The notes beneath the pieces are model-generated. The model had not been told where the DNA came from. It saw nothing but the letters and a program-made list of their open reading frames with translations, and did no database searches. The translations under genes and the position numbers were made by a program. From Callorhinus ursinus (taxonomy: Eukaryota; Chordata; Mammalia; Carnivora; Otariidae), in contig NW_020312775.1 of NCBI RefSeq assembly GCF_003265705.1, forward strand, positions 9,553,293-9,617,292: a DNA stretch of 64,000 nt, read 5' to 3'. Of this stretch, positions 1 to 9,710 are shown in pieces. Every line of letters begins with the position of its first letter. The first letter of the stretch is position 1.

Positions 1-789
1 TCTATAGCTAAGATTCTGTTTATTGGTTTGCCTCCCTCTCTTTCTTCCCTTTGCTCCTTTGTTTTGTTTCTTAAATTCCACATATGAGTGAAATCATATG
101 GTATTTGTCTTTCTCTGATTGACTTATTTCACTTAGCATAATACTCTCCCTCCATCCATGTGGTTGCAAATGGCAAGATTTCATTCATTTTTATAGCTGA
201 GTAATATTCCAGTGTATATATATCACCTCTTCTTTATCCATTCATCAGTTGATGGACATTTGGGCTGTTTCTGTAATTTGGCTATTGTAGATAATGCTGC
301 TATAAACATTGGGGTGCAAGTATCCCTTTGAATTAGTATTTCTGTATTCTTTGGGTAAATACCTTATAGTACAATTGCTGGATCATAGGGTATTTCTATT
401 TTTAACTTTTTGAGGAACCCTCATACCATTTTCCAGAGTGACTGCACCAGTTTGCAATCCCACCAAGAGTGCAACAAGGTTCCTTTTTTTTCCCTCATAT
501 CTATGAAAACACCTCTTGTTTCTTGTGTTCTAGATTTTAGTCATTCTGACAGGTGTAAGGTGACATATCATGGTTTCTGTTTGTATTTCCCAGATGATGA
601 GTATTGTTGAGCATCTTTTCATATGTCTCTTGGCCATCTGGATGTCTTCTTTGGAAAAGTGTCTATTTATGTCTTCTGCCTATTTTTTCATTGAATTATT
701 CATTTCTAGGGTATTGAGTTGTATAAGTTCTTTATGTATTTTGGATACTAATATATGACATTTACAAATATCATCTCACATTCCATAGG

Positions 790-1191
790 TTACCTTTTAG
801 GTTTGTTGACTTTTTCCTTTACTGTGCAGAAACTTTGTATTTTGATGAAGTTCCAGGAGTTTATTTTTTCTTCTGTTACCCTTGAGTCAGGAGACAAATC
901 TAGAAGGAAGTTGCTAAGGTCAATGTCAAAGAGGTTACTGCCTTTGTTCTCCTCTAGGATTTTTATGGTTTCAGGTCTCACATTCAGATCTTTAATGCAT
1001 TTTGAATTTATTTTGTATATCGTGGAAGAAAGCAGACCCATTTCATTCTTTTGCATGTTTATGCCCAGTTTTCCCAACACCATTATTTGAAGAAATGGTC
1101 TTTTTCCCATTGGATATTCTTTCCTGCTTTGTGGAAAATTAATTGACCATATAATTATGGGCATGTTTCTGGGTTTTCTGTTCCTTTCCAT
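790..1191 (-). pseudogene. L1 ORF2 C-terminal fragment
   Basis: A 133-codon open stretch of L1 ORF2 beyond the RT domain. Peptides such as IKDLNVRPETIKILEEN and FIKIQSFCTVKEKVNK are typical of this region. The first Met is internal to ORF2 and is not a real start. It is a remnant of fragment A with stops on both sides. Confidence 0.8.
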
Positions 1192-1249
1192 TGATCTATG
1201 TGTCTAATTTTGAGCCATTATAATACTGTTTTGTTCACTACAGCTTTGT

Positions 1250-1464
1250 GGGTATTTTTGTTTTTGTTTTTGTTTTAGATTTTATTTATTTATTTGACAG
1301 AGAGAGAGACAGTGAGAGGGGCACACAAGCAGGAGGAGTAGGAGAGGGAGAAGTAGGCTTCCCGCCAAGCAGGGAGCCTGATGTGGGGCTCGATCCCAGG
1401 ACCCCAGGATCATGACCTGAGCCAACGGCAGATGCTTACTGACTGAGGCACACAGGTGCCCCTA
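1250..1464 (-). mobile_element. CanSINE (tRNA-Lys-derived SINE)
   Basis: The poly-A/AATAAA tail lies at the left and the tRNA-derived head (reverse of GGGGCACCTGTGTG) at the right. The 13-bp target-site duplication ACTACAGCTTTGT flanks it at 1237-1249 and 1465-1477. It inserted into L1 fragment A, whose sequence resumes exactly after the duplication. Confidence 0.95.
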
Positions 1465-1679
1465 ACTACAGCTTTGTAATGTAACTTGAAGTATGCCATT
1501 ATGATTCCTCCAGATATGGTTTTAGTTTTCAACATTGCTTTTGTTATTTGGGGTCTCTTCTGGTTCCATACAAATTTTAGCTCTGTGAAAATTGTGTGTT
1601 CTAGCTCTGTGAAAAGTGTTGTTGTTATTTTGATAGAGATTGCTTTAAATGTGTAAATTGCTTTGGGCAGTATAGACAT
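1465..1679 (-). pseudogene. L1 ORF2 middle fragment
   Basis: Open stretch matching the ORF2 region just after the RT domain: [17 protein letters not shown], then [17 protein letters not shown] and [16 protein letters not shown]. It belongs to fragment A upstream of the inserted SINE. The open frame runs on into the SINE, but only this part is L1 coding. Confidence 0.8.
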
Positions 1680-2061
1680 TTTAACAATATTTGTTCTTCC
1701 TATCTGAGCATGTATTTTTTTTTCTATTTCTTTGTGTCATCTTCAATTATTTTGAAGAGTTTCAGAGTATAGGTCTTTTAATGATTTGTTAAGTTTATTC
1801 CTTGGAATCTTATGCTTTTTGGAGCAATTGTAAATGGGACTGAACACTTAATTATCTTTCTGCTTTTTCATTATTGGTATATAGAAATACAACAGATTTC
1901 TGGATGCTGATTCTGTATCCTTTGACTTTATTGGATTTGTGTATCCGTTCTAGCAGTTTTTTGTTGGAGTCTTTTGGGTTTTCTTTATGGAGTATCATGT
2001 TATCTGAAAATAGTGCAAGTTTAACTACTTTTTTGCTGATTTGGATGCCTTTTATTTCCTT

Positions 2062-2326
2062 TTTAAAAAGATTTTATTTATTGGGGTGCCTGGGTGGCTC
2101 AGTCGTTAAGCGTCTGCCTTCAGCTCAGGTCATGATCCCAGGGTTCTGGGATCGAGCCCCGCATCAGGCTCCCTGCTCGGCAGAAGCCTGCTTCTCCCTC
2201 TGCCACTCCCCCTGCTTCTGTTCCCTCTCTCGCTGTGTCTTTCTCTGTCAAATAAATAAAATCATTTTTAAAAGATTTTATTTATTTATTTATTTGTTTG
2301 TTTATTTATTTTTGAGAGAGAGAGAA
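2062..2326 (-). mobile_element. Truncated CanSINE tail, split by a second SINE
   Basis: Only the reverse poly-A/AATAAA tail and a short GA-rich stretch of a minus SINE survive, at 2062-2082 and 2270-2326. The rest of this SINE is absent: L1 sequence follows directly at about 2327. The plus SINE at 2083-2269 sits inside it. Confidence 0.7.
2083..2269 (+). mobile_element. CanSINE nested in another SINE tail
   Basis: Starts GGGGTGCCTGGGTGGCTC and ends in AAATAAATAAAATC. The 17-bp duplication AAAAGATTTTATTTATT (2066-2082 and 2270-2286) is the tail of an older minus SINE, so this copy used the other SINE's A/T tail as its target. Confidence 0.92.
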
Positions 2327-3712
2327 TTTGATATCTCATTACAGTTTTCATGTGTCTGTGGGATACCTGAATATCCTCTTTGAAGAAATGTCTTCTGCCC
2401 ATTTTTAATTGGATTGATTGTTTTTTGACATTAAGTTGTTTGAGTCTTTTATATATTTTGGATATTAACCCCTTACTGGTTGCATCATTGGGAATATCTT
2501 CTCCCATTCAGTGTGTTGCTTTTTCATTTTGTTGATGGTGTCCATCATTGTGCAAAAGCTTTTTGTTATTGTTGTTAAAGCTTCTTAGTTTGATGTAGTT
2601 TTATTTATATTTTGCTTTTGTTGCCCTTGTCTGATGAGACAGAGCCACAAAAATATTGCTCAGACTTATATCCAGGAGTTTACTGCTTAAGTTTTCTTCC
2701 AGATTTTTTTTGTTTTCTGGTCTTACATTTACATCTTTAATCTATTTTGTGTTTATTTTTGTATACAGTGTAGGAAAGAGGTCCAGTTTTATTCTTTTGC
2801 ATGTTATCTAGTTTTCCCAACACCATTTATTGAAAAGTCTCTCTTTTTCTTGCCTCCTTTGTTGAAGATCAATTAGCCATATAAATATGGGTTTATTTCT
2901 GGACTCTCTACTCTGTTCCATTGATCTAGATGTCTGTTTTTGTGACAATATCATACTGTTTTGGTTACTATAGCTTTGTATTATGGTTTGAATTCAGGGA
3001 GCATGATACCCACAGTTTTTTTTTTTTTTAAAGATTTTATTTATTTATTTGACAGAGAGAGAGAGATAGCGAGAGCAGGAACACAAGCAGGGGGAGTGGG
3101 AGAGGGAGAAGCAGGCTCCCCACAGAGCAGGGAGCCCGATGTTGGACTCAATCCCAGGACCCTGGGATCATGACCTGAGCCGAAGGCAGACGCTTAACGA
3201 CTGAGCCACCCAGGCGCCCATGATACCCACAGTTTTGTTATTCTTTTTCAAGATTGCTTTGGCTTCTCAGAGCTTTTTTGTGTTTCCATACAAATTTGAG
3301 GATTTTTTGTTCTAGTTCTGTAAAAATGTCATTGGTATTTTGAATGGTATTGCACTGAACCTGTAGATTATTTTGGGTAGTATGATCATTTAACAATACC
3401 GATTATTTCAATCCATGAACACAGTGTATCTTTCAATTTATTTGGGCCATCTTCAATTTCTTTCAACAATGTCTTCTAGTTTTCAGAGTACAGGTCTTTC
3501 ACCTCTGTGGTAAATGTATTCCTAGATATTTCATTCTTTTGGATGCAATTATAAGTGAGATTGTTTTCTTAATTTCTCTTTATGTTAATTAATTTTCAAT
3601 TTATAGAAATGCAACAGATTTAGGTTTATTTATGTATATTAATCTTTTATCCTACAGTTTACTGAATTCATTTCCTAGCTCTAATAGTGTTTTGGTGAAT
3701 ATTTGATACTTT
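2327..3712 (-). mobile_element. LINE-1 fragment B (older)
   Basis: Antisense L1 ORF2 from the C-terminal region to just before the RT active site. It is more diverged than fragment A and covers overlapping ORF2 sequence, so it is a separate insertion. A SINE at 3020-3218 interrupts it. There is no usable open frame. Confidence 0.85.
3020..3218 (-). mobile_element. CanSINE
   Basis: Complete minus copy with poly-T at the left and head at the right. The perfect 18-bp duplication CATGATACCCACAGTTTT occurs at 3002-3019 and 3219-3236. It inserted into L1 fragment B. Confidence 0.97.
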
Positions 3713-4467
3713 CAGGCCAAGAAGAGTAACTTGTTTGCAGATAAATTTTGCAAAATGTACTTAGTACTTTTGCTCACATTTGCATTATCATTTCAAATCA
3801 ACCATTTCATTAGATGAAAACTGACTAAGTTTCCAACCATGTAATGAACAAAATACTTAAGAGAAATTAATTGTCATTGTCAAAATATTTTCCAAGGAAT
3901 TTGGCTTCAGTACTTTTCTATGAATATATATATATATATATATATATTTTAATATATATTACCTGAGCCAAAGGCAGATGCTTAATGACTGAGCCACCCA
4001 GGCACCCCGTCTTCTATGAATATTTACCTTTATATCCCTTTATGTCTTTCTAGTTAAAGTAAATTTCTTACTGATGATAAATTTATAGCTCCTACCTGAA
4101 TTTTATATCATTTATACCGTATTTAAATCAATATACTTCTTTATACCAAAGAGAACAAAAAATCATTTTTATGTAGTTTTATTTTTCCATGGGATGTATT
4201 TTTTTCTTTATAAATTGTACCTAAATAATTCTGAAAGCTTTTCAACTGTAGGTTACTGGTGTATTGATCTCATTCTTTGTGAAATGGTGGTGATAGGAAT
4301 AACTGATATTTTTAGAGTTCCACTCCTTGCTCACTAACTTTGTAGCTAGACTGTGTTGACCTCTATGTGCCAGCAGACATAGCCACGGACTTTCAGCCAG
4401 GAAGGAAAAATTTTGATGTACTATGGTTGCTGTGCATTTTACTATACACAAATGCACTTTCTTCTCA
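3713..4467. other. Unplaced AT-rich DNA around a shrunken SINE
   Basis: Apart from the SINE remnant at 3928-4011 I recognise no repeat family or gene. A 76-codon minus frame at 4242-4472 shows no known motif and is of chance length in AT-rich DNA. Confidence 0.5.
3928..4011 (-). mobile_element. CanSINE remnant: 48-bp head fused to a TA repeat
   Basis: Only the first ~48 bases of the SINE head remain (3961-4008, reversed), joined to TA-rich DNA where body and tail should be. The 12-bp repeat TTCTATGAATAT flanks the whole unit at 3916-3927 and 4012-4023, so a normal insertion was later reduced, or a very short one was made. Confidence 0.85.
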
Positions 4468-4485
4468 TACAAGTTATTTTATTTT

Positions 4486-4682
4486 ATTTTTTAAAAGATT
4501 TTATTTATTTATTTGAGAGAGAGAACGAGAGAGAGAAAGAGAGCATGAGAGGGGGGAGGGTCAGAGGGAGAAGCAGACTCCCTGCTAAGCAGGGAGCCCG
4601 ATGCGGGACTTGATCCAGACACTCCAGGATCATGACCTGAGGCAAAAGCAGTCGCTTAACCAACTGAGCCACCCCAGCGCCC
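4486..4682 (-). mobile_element. CanSINE
   Basis: Complete minus copy. The perfect 18-bp duplication TACAAGTTATTTTATTTT lies at 4468-4485 and 4683-4700. The body variant (GAGAGCATGAGAGG, CAGTCGCTTAACCAACTG) is shared with the copies at 43,620, 50,001 and 61,824. Confidence 0.97.
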
Positions 4683-4700
4683 TACAAGTTATTTTATTTT

Positions 4701-5379
4701 AAAACAGAATTTCATTGTTCAGTTCATGAAAATTAAGGAAACTGGGCAGTTGGGTCCTACAATAAGTAAAGACATTATAAAATGTGAAAGCATTTATTAA
4801 TTTTACAAAAAGAGATTTAACTTCACAGATGTTTGTGCTTGAATAATGTGCACATGCTCCAGTCCAACATTCCTACAGATAAAGATTTATTCCCTGACAG
4901 AACTGAATTCCAGACCTTACTAAAAAAAATGTGTTCCACTTCCTGTACCATACACACAACTATTAAATTAAGAAACTGTTTTAGGTCTATAATAAAAGCA
5001 TGAATAATGAATTCTTAGCACTAATATTTTTTTTTTCTAAACAATTTAAAATTTTCTACTTTTTGCACTATGGGTTAACTCTTCCTTTATCTAATTTAAT
5101 AAACAAAGTAACACTATTAACTGCAATTTATCAGACTACCACAATAGATTAGTTTATCACTTAGTCAATATTTGGTTCAATACAACTATAAATGACAATA
5201 CAAATACTAAACTTGGAACCAGAATACTTAGGTGGGTACAAATTCTGGATTTCATTAGATGTATGAATTTAAAAAAAAAGCTAAGGGAGGTTATTTTTTC
5301 TCCTTTACATTATGTACATTATAGCATAACTTGTAGTATGGTTTATACAAAGAGGAGGCATTGATCCAGAATATCCTGT
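4701..5379. other. Unplaced AT-rich DNA
   Basis: No gene or clear repeat is seen. The last part may belong to the 5' half of the MIR that follows. Confidence 0.5.
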
Positions 5380-5600
5380 TTTGAATTGTGACTAACCATA
5401 TAACCTTGGAAAAAATTAACTTTTGTATGCCTTAGCTTTCTTATCAGTGAAATAATAGTAATAAGAATATTTTGAGAATTGAATGTGTCAATTTGTACAA
5501 AATGACTAAAATAATAGTATATAACAAGAAATATAAAGTAATTGTCAGTATTTTTTATTGTTGCTGTTGATGTTAGCATCATTATTATTGTTGTTTTTAT
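5380..5600 (+). mobile_element. MIR (ancient tRNA-derived SINE)
   Basis: Diverged match to the MIR core and 3' half: ACCTTGGAAAAAATTAAC, then TTATCAGTGAAATAATAGTAA, then an ATTGTCAGTA-type end with T-rich tail. Order and spacing fit MIR, but divergence is high. Confidence 0.65.
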
Positions 5601-5714
5601 TATTAAATCTTGGGTAAGCAAATAAATTAAATATGGCCTTTGTTCCACACCATCACTTTTTTCTTTTCTAATTCTTTTTTATTTTTATTTCTTTTTCTTT
5701 TTTGTCTATTACAC

Positions 5715-5815
5715 TTAGCTTTATTTTTTTCTTTTCAAATCTTTTTTTAAATTCTAGTTAGTTAACATATAGTGTAATATTGGTTTAAGGAGTAGGATTT
5801 AGTGATTCATTTTTT
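5715..5815 (-). mobile_element. LINE-1 3' end, short
   Basis: About 100 bases of a carnivoran L1 3' UTR in reverse, with TAGTTAGTTAACATATAGTG and GTGATTCATTTTT. It abuts an older L1 3' UTR and is severely 5'-truncated. Confidence 0.7.
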
Positions 5816-7067
5816 ATTGAACATATTTGACACATCACAAGTGTAAATTTAAGGTGCACAATGTGTTTGCTTTAATACATTTATATGTTGTGATATGATT
5901 GCAATTGTAGAGACATTTATTACATTACATAATTATAGTGCAATATTGTCTATATATAACATGCATTAAATTACTATGGCTTATTTACTACTCATTGTAA
6001 ATGTGTACTTTTAAGCAACATCAGTCTTATCTGCCCAATCATCATCCCCTGCTAACCACATTTTATTCTGTTATTTACAGTTTTGACTATTTTTAGATTC
6101 CACATATAAATGATGTTATAGAGTAGTTGTTTTTCTATGTCTGACTCATCTCACTTATCATAATGTTCTCACTGTCTATCTGTGTTGTTGCAAATAGCAA
6201 GATGTTGGGGTTAATGCAGAGCATGAAATCAGCCATAATACCTGGCTTGCTAAAATATAACATGGAGGCTGCTGGAGGCGAGGGAAGGTTTTGGAGAAGG
6301 GCATAGGCCTTTGGAATGCCGAGGCCTGCGTGTCAACTCTGCTGTTGGAATGCTGTGGGGAGTTGCCTTCCCTAAGCCTTCTTAGTCCAAACAGCCGCCC
6401 TGTGATCTAAGAGATGTATGCATTGTCCCTTAGGCTATGTTTAGTAGAACACACAGACTAGCATCTTATCTTTCCCATAAATCCTCTCAGTTTCAGTAAG
6501 ACCCCTTGTCACACATCACGTGCTTGAGAAACAATGATAAAGATATCCTGAAGGACCAATAAAAGTGGGAGCAAAGAAGAACAAAGGGTCTTTGTCTCTG
6601 AGCATTGACCCCCTTGCCTTCTCCTCTCTTTCACGGCATAGTTTAGAGTAATCTTTCATCCATCGGTACAGGGATTGCTGGCCATTCCTGGCAGCAAGAT
6701 ATCCTATTTTCTCATGTCTGAATAATATTCCATTGTGTATATATACCACATATTTTTTTTATCCATTCATCCATTGATGGATGTTTTGTTGTTTCCATAT
6801 TTTGGTTATTGTAAATAATGCTGCATTAGACATGGGAGGGCATATATTTCTTCAAAATACTGTTTTCATTTTCTCTGGGTATTTACCCAGTAGTGGAATT
6901 GTTGAATCATATGGTCAATTTATTTTTATTTATTTTTTTTTGAGAAACCCCTTATTGTTTTCCATAGTGGTTGGGACAATTTCTATTGCCACCAACATTG
7001 CATAAAGTTTACCCTTTCACCACATCCTTGACAACACCTGTTGTCTCTTGTCTTCTTGATGAGAGCC
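5816..7067 (-). mobile_element. LINE-1 fragment D (old), split by a solo LTR
   Basis: Antisense L1 from an old 3' UTR (TTAAGGTGCACAATGTG, GTTGTGATATGATTG) into ORF2 C-terminal sequence. It is interrupted by the LTR at 6203-6693, after which ORF2 resumes (AATAATATTCCATTGTG, TATTTACCCAGTAGTGG). It ends at 7067, where an oppositely oriented L1 begins. Confidence 0.85.
6203..6693 (+). mobile_element. Solo LTR of an endogenous retrovirus
   Basis: A 491-bp block starting TG and ending CA interrupts L1 sequence. It is flanked by the 6-bp direct repeat GCAAGA (6197-6202 and 6694-6699). It is much richer in GC than its surroundings. An AATAAA at 6558-6563 fits a poly-A signal about 130 bases before the 3' edge, which favours the plus orientation. 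A 6-bp duplication is usual for class II (beta-like) elements; the family is not recognised. No internal gag, pol or env sequence is present, so recombination between two LTRs probably removed the provirus. Confidence 0.8.
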
Positions 7068-8922
7068 AAAACCATCTACACATTTACTACACTCCCTATC
7101 AAAGTCCCCAGAGCACTTTTCATATACCTAAAACAAACAATCCTAAAATTTGTATGGAACCACAAAAGACCCCAAATAGCCAAGGTAACCTTGAAAAAGA
7201 AAAGGAAAGCTGGAGGCATCACAGCTCTGTGCTTCAAGTTATATTACAAAGCTGTACTGACCAAAACAGTATGGTAATGGAACAAAAATAAACACATAGG
7301 TCAATAGAACAGAATAGAACACCCATAAATGAACCCACAACTCTATGGTCAAATAATCTTTGACAAAGCCAGAAAGAATATTCACAGGGTAAAAGATAGT
7401 CTCTTTAACAAATGGTGTTGGGAAAACTGGAGAGCAAATCCAAAGGAATGAAAATGGACCACTTTCTTACATTATACACAAAAATAAATTCAGAATGGAT
7501 TAAAGACCTAAATTTGAAACCTGAAAATATAAAAATCCTAGAGGAGAACATAAGCAGTAAACTCTTTTGAGATCAGCTGTAGCAACTTCTCACTATATAT
7601 GTCTCCTGAGGCAAGGGAAACAAAAGCAAAAATAATCTATATGTACTTCATCAAAATAAAAAGCTTCTGCACAGTGAGAGAAACAATCAACCAAAACAAA
7701 AGACAACTTATGGAATGGAAGAAGATATTTGCAAATGATATAACTGATAAGGGGTTAGTATCCAAAATTTATGAATACTTTATAAAACTCAATATACAAA
7801 AATGTATAATTCAATTCAAAAATGAGCGGAAGTGGGGCACTGGGGTGGCTCAGTCATTAAGCGTCTGTCTTTGGCTCAGGTTATGATCCCAGGGTCCTGG
7901 GATCGAGCCCCACATCGGGCTCCCTGCTCAGCGGGAAGCCTGCTTCTCCCTCTCCCACTCCCCCTGCTTGTGTTCCCTCTCACTGTGTCTCTCTTTGCCA
8001 AACAAATAAAATATTTTATAAAAATGAGCAGAAGACACGAATAAGCATTTTTCAAAAGAAGTTATACATTTTTCTAAAGAAGACATACAGATGGTTAAAA
8101 GACATATGAAAAGATGCTCAACATCACTCATCATTGGGGAAATACAAATCAAACTACAATGAGATATTACCTCACATCTGTCAGAATGGCTAAAATCAAC
8201 AACACAAACAACAGTTATCGGAGCAGATGTGGAGAAAAGTGAATCGTCCTGCGCTGTTGGTGGGAATGCCAGCTGGTACAGCTACTCTGGAAAACAGTAT
8301 GGAGTTTCCTCAAAAAGTTAAAAATAGAACTGCCATATGATCCAGCAATAACAGTAACAGGTATTTACCCAAAGAATGCAAAAATAAAAAAGGATAGAAG
8401 AACCCCAATGTTTACAGCAGCATTATCTACAATAAGGAAACTGTGGAAACAGCCAAAGTGTCCACTGACTGATGAATGGATAAAAAATATGTGGAGAATA
8501 TATATAGATACATACAATTGAATATCAGTCAACCATTAAAAAGAATGAAATCACGCCATTTGCAAAGTCATAGATAGAGAGTATTATGCTAAGTGAAATA
8601 AGTGAGTTAGAGAAAGTCGTATACCATATAATTTCACTCATATGGGGAATTTAAGAAGTAAAACCAATGAGCATAGGGAAGAAAGAAAGAGAGAGAGAGA
8701 CAAAACAAGAAACAGACTCTTAAATATAGAGAAACAACTGATGACTATCACAGGGGAGGTGGTTAGGGGAATCGGTAAAATATGTGATAGGGATTTAGGA
8801 ATGCACTTCTGATGAACACTGGGTGTTATACGGAAGTGTTGATTCATTAGGTTGTACACCTGAAACTAATATTACACTGTATCTGAAGTAACTGAATTTA
8901 AATTAAAAGTTAAACAAGAGAA
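7068..8922 (+). mobile_element. LINE-1 fragment E, 5'-truncated
   Basis: Plus-strand L1 from the middle of ORF2 ([19 protein letters not shown] and [16 protein letters not shown] near 7120-7270) to the 3' end (GTTGTACACCTGAAACTAAT near 8850). The SINE at 7833-8019 interrupts it. ORF2 has frameshifts and stops. It lies back-to-back with fragment D; both have their own 3' ends. Confidence 0.9.
7833..8019 (+). mobile_element. CanSINE
   Basis: Complete plus copy starting GGGGCACTGGGGTGGCTCAG. The 15-bp duplication AAAAATGAGCGGAAG / AAAAATGAGCAGAAG (one mismatch) lies at 7818-7832 and 8020-8034. It inserted in L1 fragment E. Confidence 0.96.
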
Positions 8923-9312
8923 ATTAATGCATTCTGTTAAATTAACCTGATAGCTGTTTTTATTCTGATCCCATCTTCACAAACTACCCTTTTTAAAAAT
9001 TGGCTTCCTGTATATTTCCTACCATATGCCACATTAAACGATGTGTTCTTTATGCATTCTTAAGAATGTATGGCAATTATACTTTTCATTTAAAATTAAT
9101 ATACTAGTATTTTGATTCATTTCATCAGTCTCATGGAATTTGGTTGATTTCCCTCTTGAGGTTAATTGAGCATGGTTTATTACTCCCTTTGTAGATGAAA
9201 TCCATTATCAGTAAGATGACAAAATCAGGATTCTCAGTTAAATGTTTTACTTTTCAACTGTGGTGCAATAACTTACTAGGCAATGTCCAGTCTTCAGTCT
9301 ACATCACTAAAC
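8923..9312. other. Unplaced AT-rich DNA
   Basis: No gene, RNA or recognisable repeat is seen between the L1 3' end and the next SINE. Confidence 0.5.
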
Positions 9313-9331
9313 CTCTTCTATTCAAATTTCT

Positions 9332-9509
9332 TTTTTAAAAAAGATTTTATTTATTTATTCATGAGAGAGAGAGAGAGAGAGAGAGAAGCAGAGGGAGAAG
9401 CAGGCTCCCCGCTGAGCAGGGAGCCCAATGCGGGACTCAATCCCAGGACCCTGGGATCATGACCTGAGCTGAAGGCAGATGCTTAACCATCTGAGCCACC
9501 CAGGCACCC
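9332..9509 (-). mobile_element. CanSINE
   Basis: Minus copy with a (GA)n body and a head ending CACCCAGGCACCCC. The 19-bp duplication CTCTTCTATTCAAATTTCT (9313-9331) against CTCTTCTGTTCACATTTCT (9510-9528) has two mismatches, so it is not very recent. Confidence 0.95.
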
Positions 9510-9574
9510 CTCTTCTGTTCACATTTCTAATGGGATTATATAACAATTTGTCTAATGTATGTAAATTATTCTAA

Positions 9575-9710
9575 ACTATAAACTTTTTGAGGAGATATGA
9601 TATGGCATATTTTCTCATTACTGTACACCTACTTGTAGCATAGTTTCTGGTACTCAATATATGGGCACTCAATATATATTGCTGAATAAATGAATTAATG
9701 AATTAATATA
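9575..9710 (+). mobile_element. L2 LINE 3' end
   Basis: Diverged L2 3' tail: CTTTTTGAGGAGA, CTGTACACCTA, then GGCACTCAATATATATTG and a TGAATAAATGAATTAATG-type end. Ancient mammalian repeat. Confidence 0.6.

Larger units (their letters stand above)
1..2064 (-). mobile_element. LINE-1 fragment A: ORF2 C-terminal half to RT region
   Basis: Read on the minus strand this is L1 sequence running from the reverse transcriptase active-site area (right) through the ORF2 C-terminus to the start of the 3' UTR (left), which continues outside the window. Typical ORF2 peptides are visible, such as [14 protein letters not shown] and IKDLNVRPETIKILEEN. The RT box near 1997-2013 reads as a damaged FADD motif. 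A SINE at 1250-1464 interrupts it, and the right edge is lost at nested SINEs. Non-functional copy. Confidence 0.9.

Noticed and set aside
2083..2160. SINE heads as tRNA-Lys genes
   Set aside because: They carry tRNA-derived promoter-like sequence but continue into SINE body and tail and have no intact cloverleaf acceptor end.
1874..2383. 169-codon plus frame
   Set aside because: Runs antisense through L1 ORF2 and then across two SINEs; composition is explained by the repeats.
7060..7075. Back-to-back L1s as a twin-priming inversion
   Set aside because: The minus piece has its own 3' UTR and looks older than the plus piece, so two separate insertions fit better.
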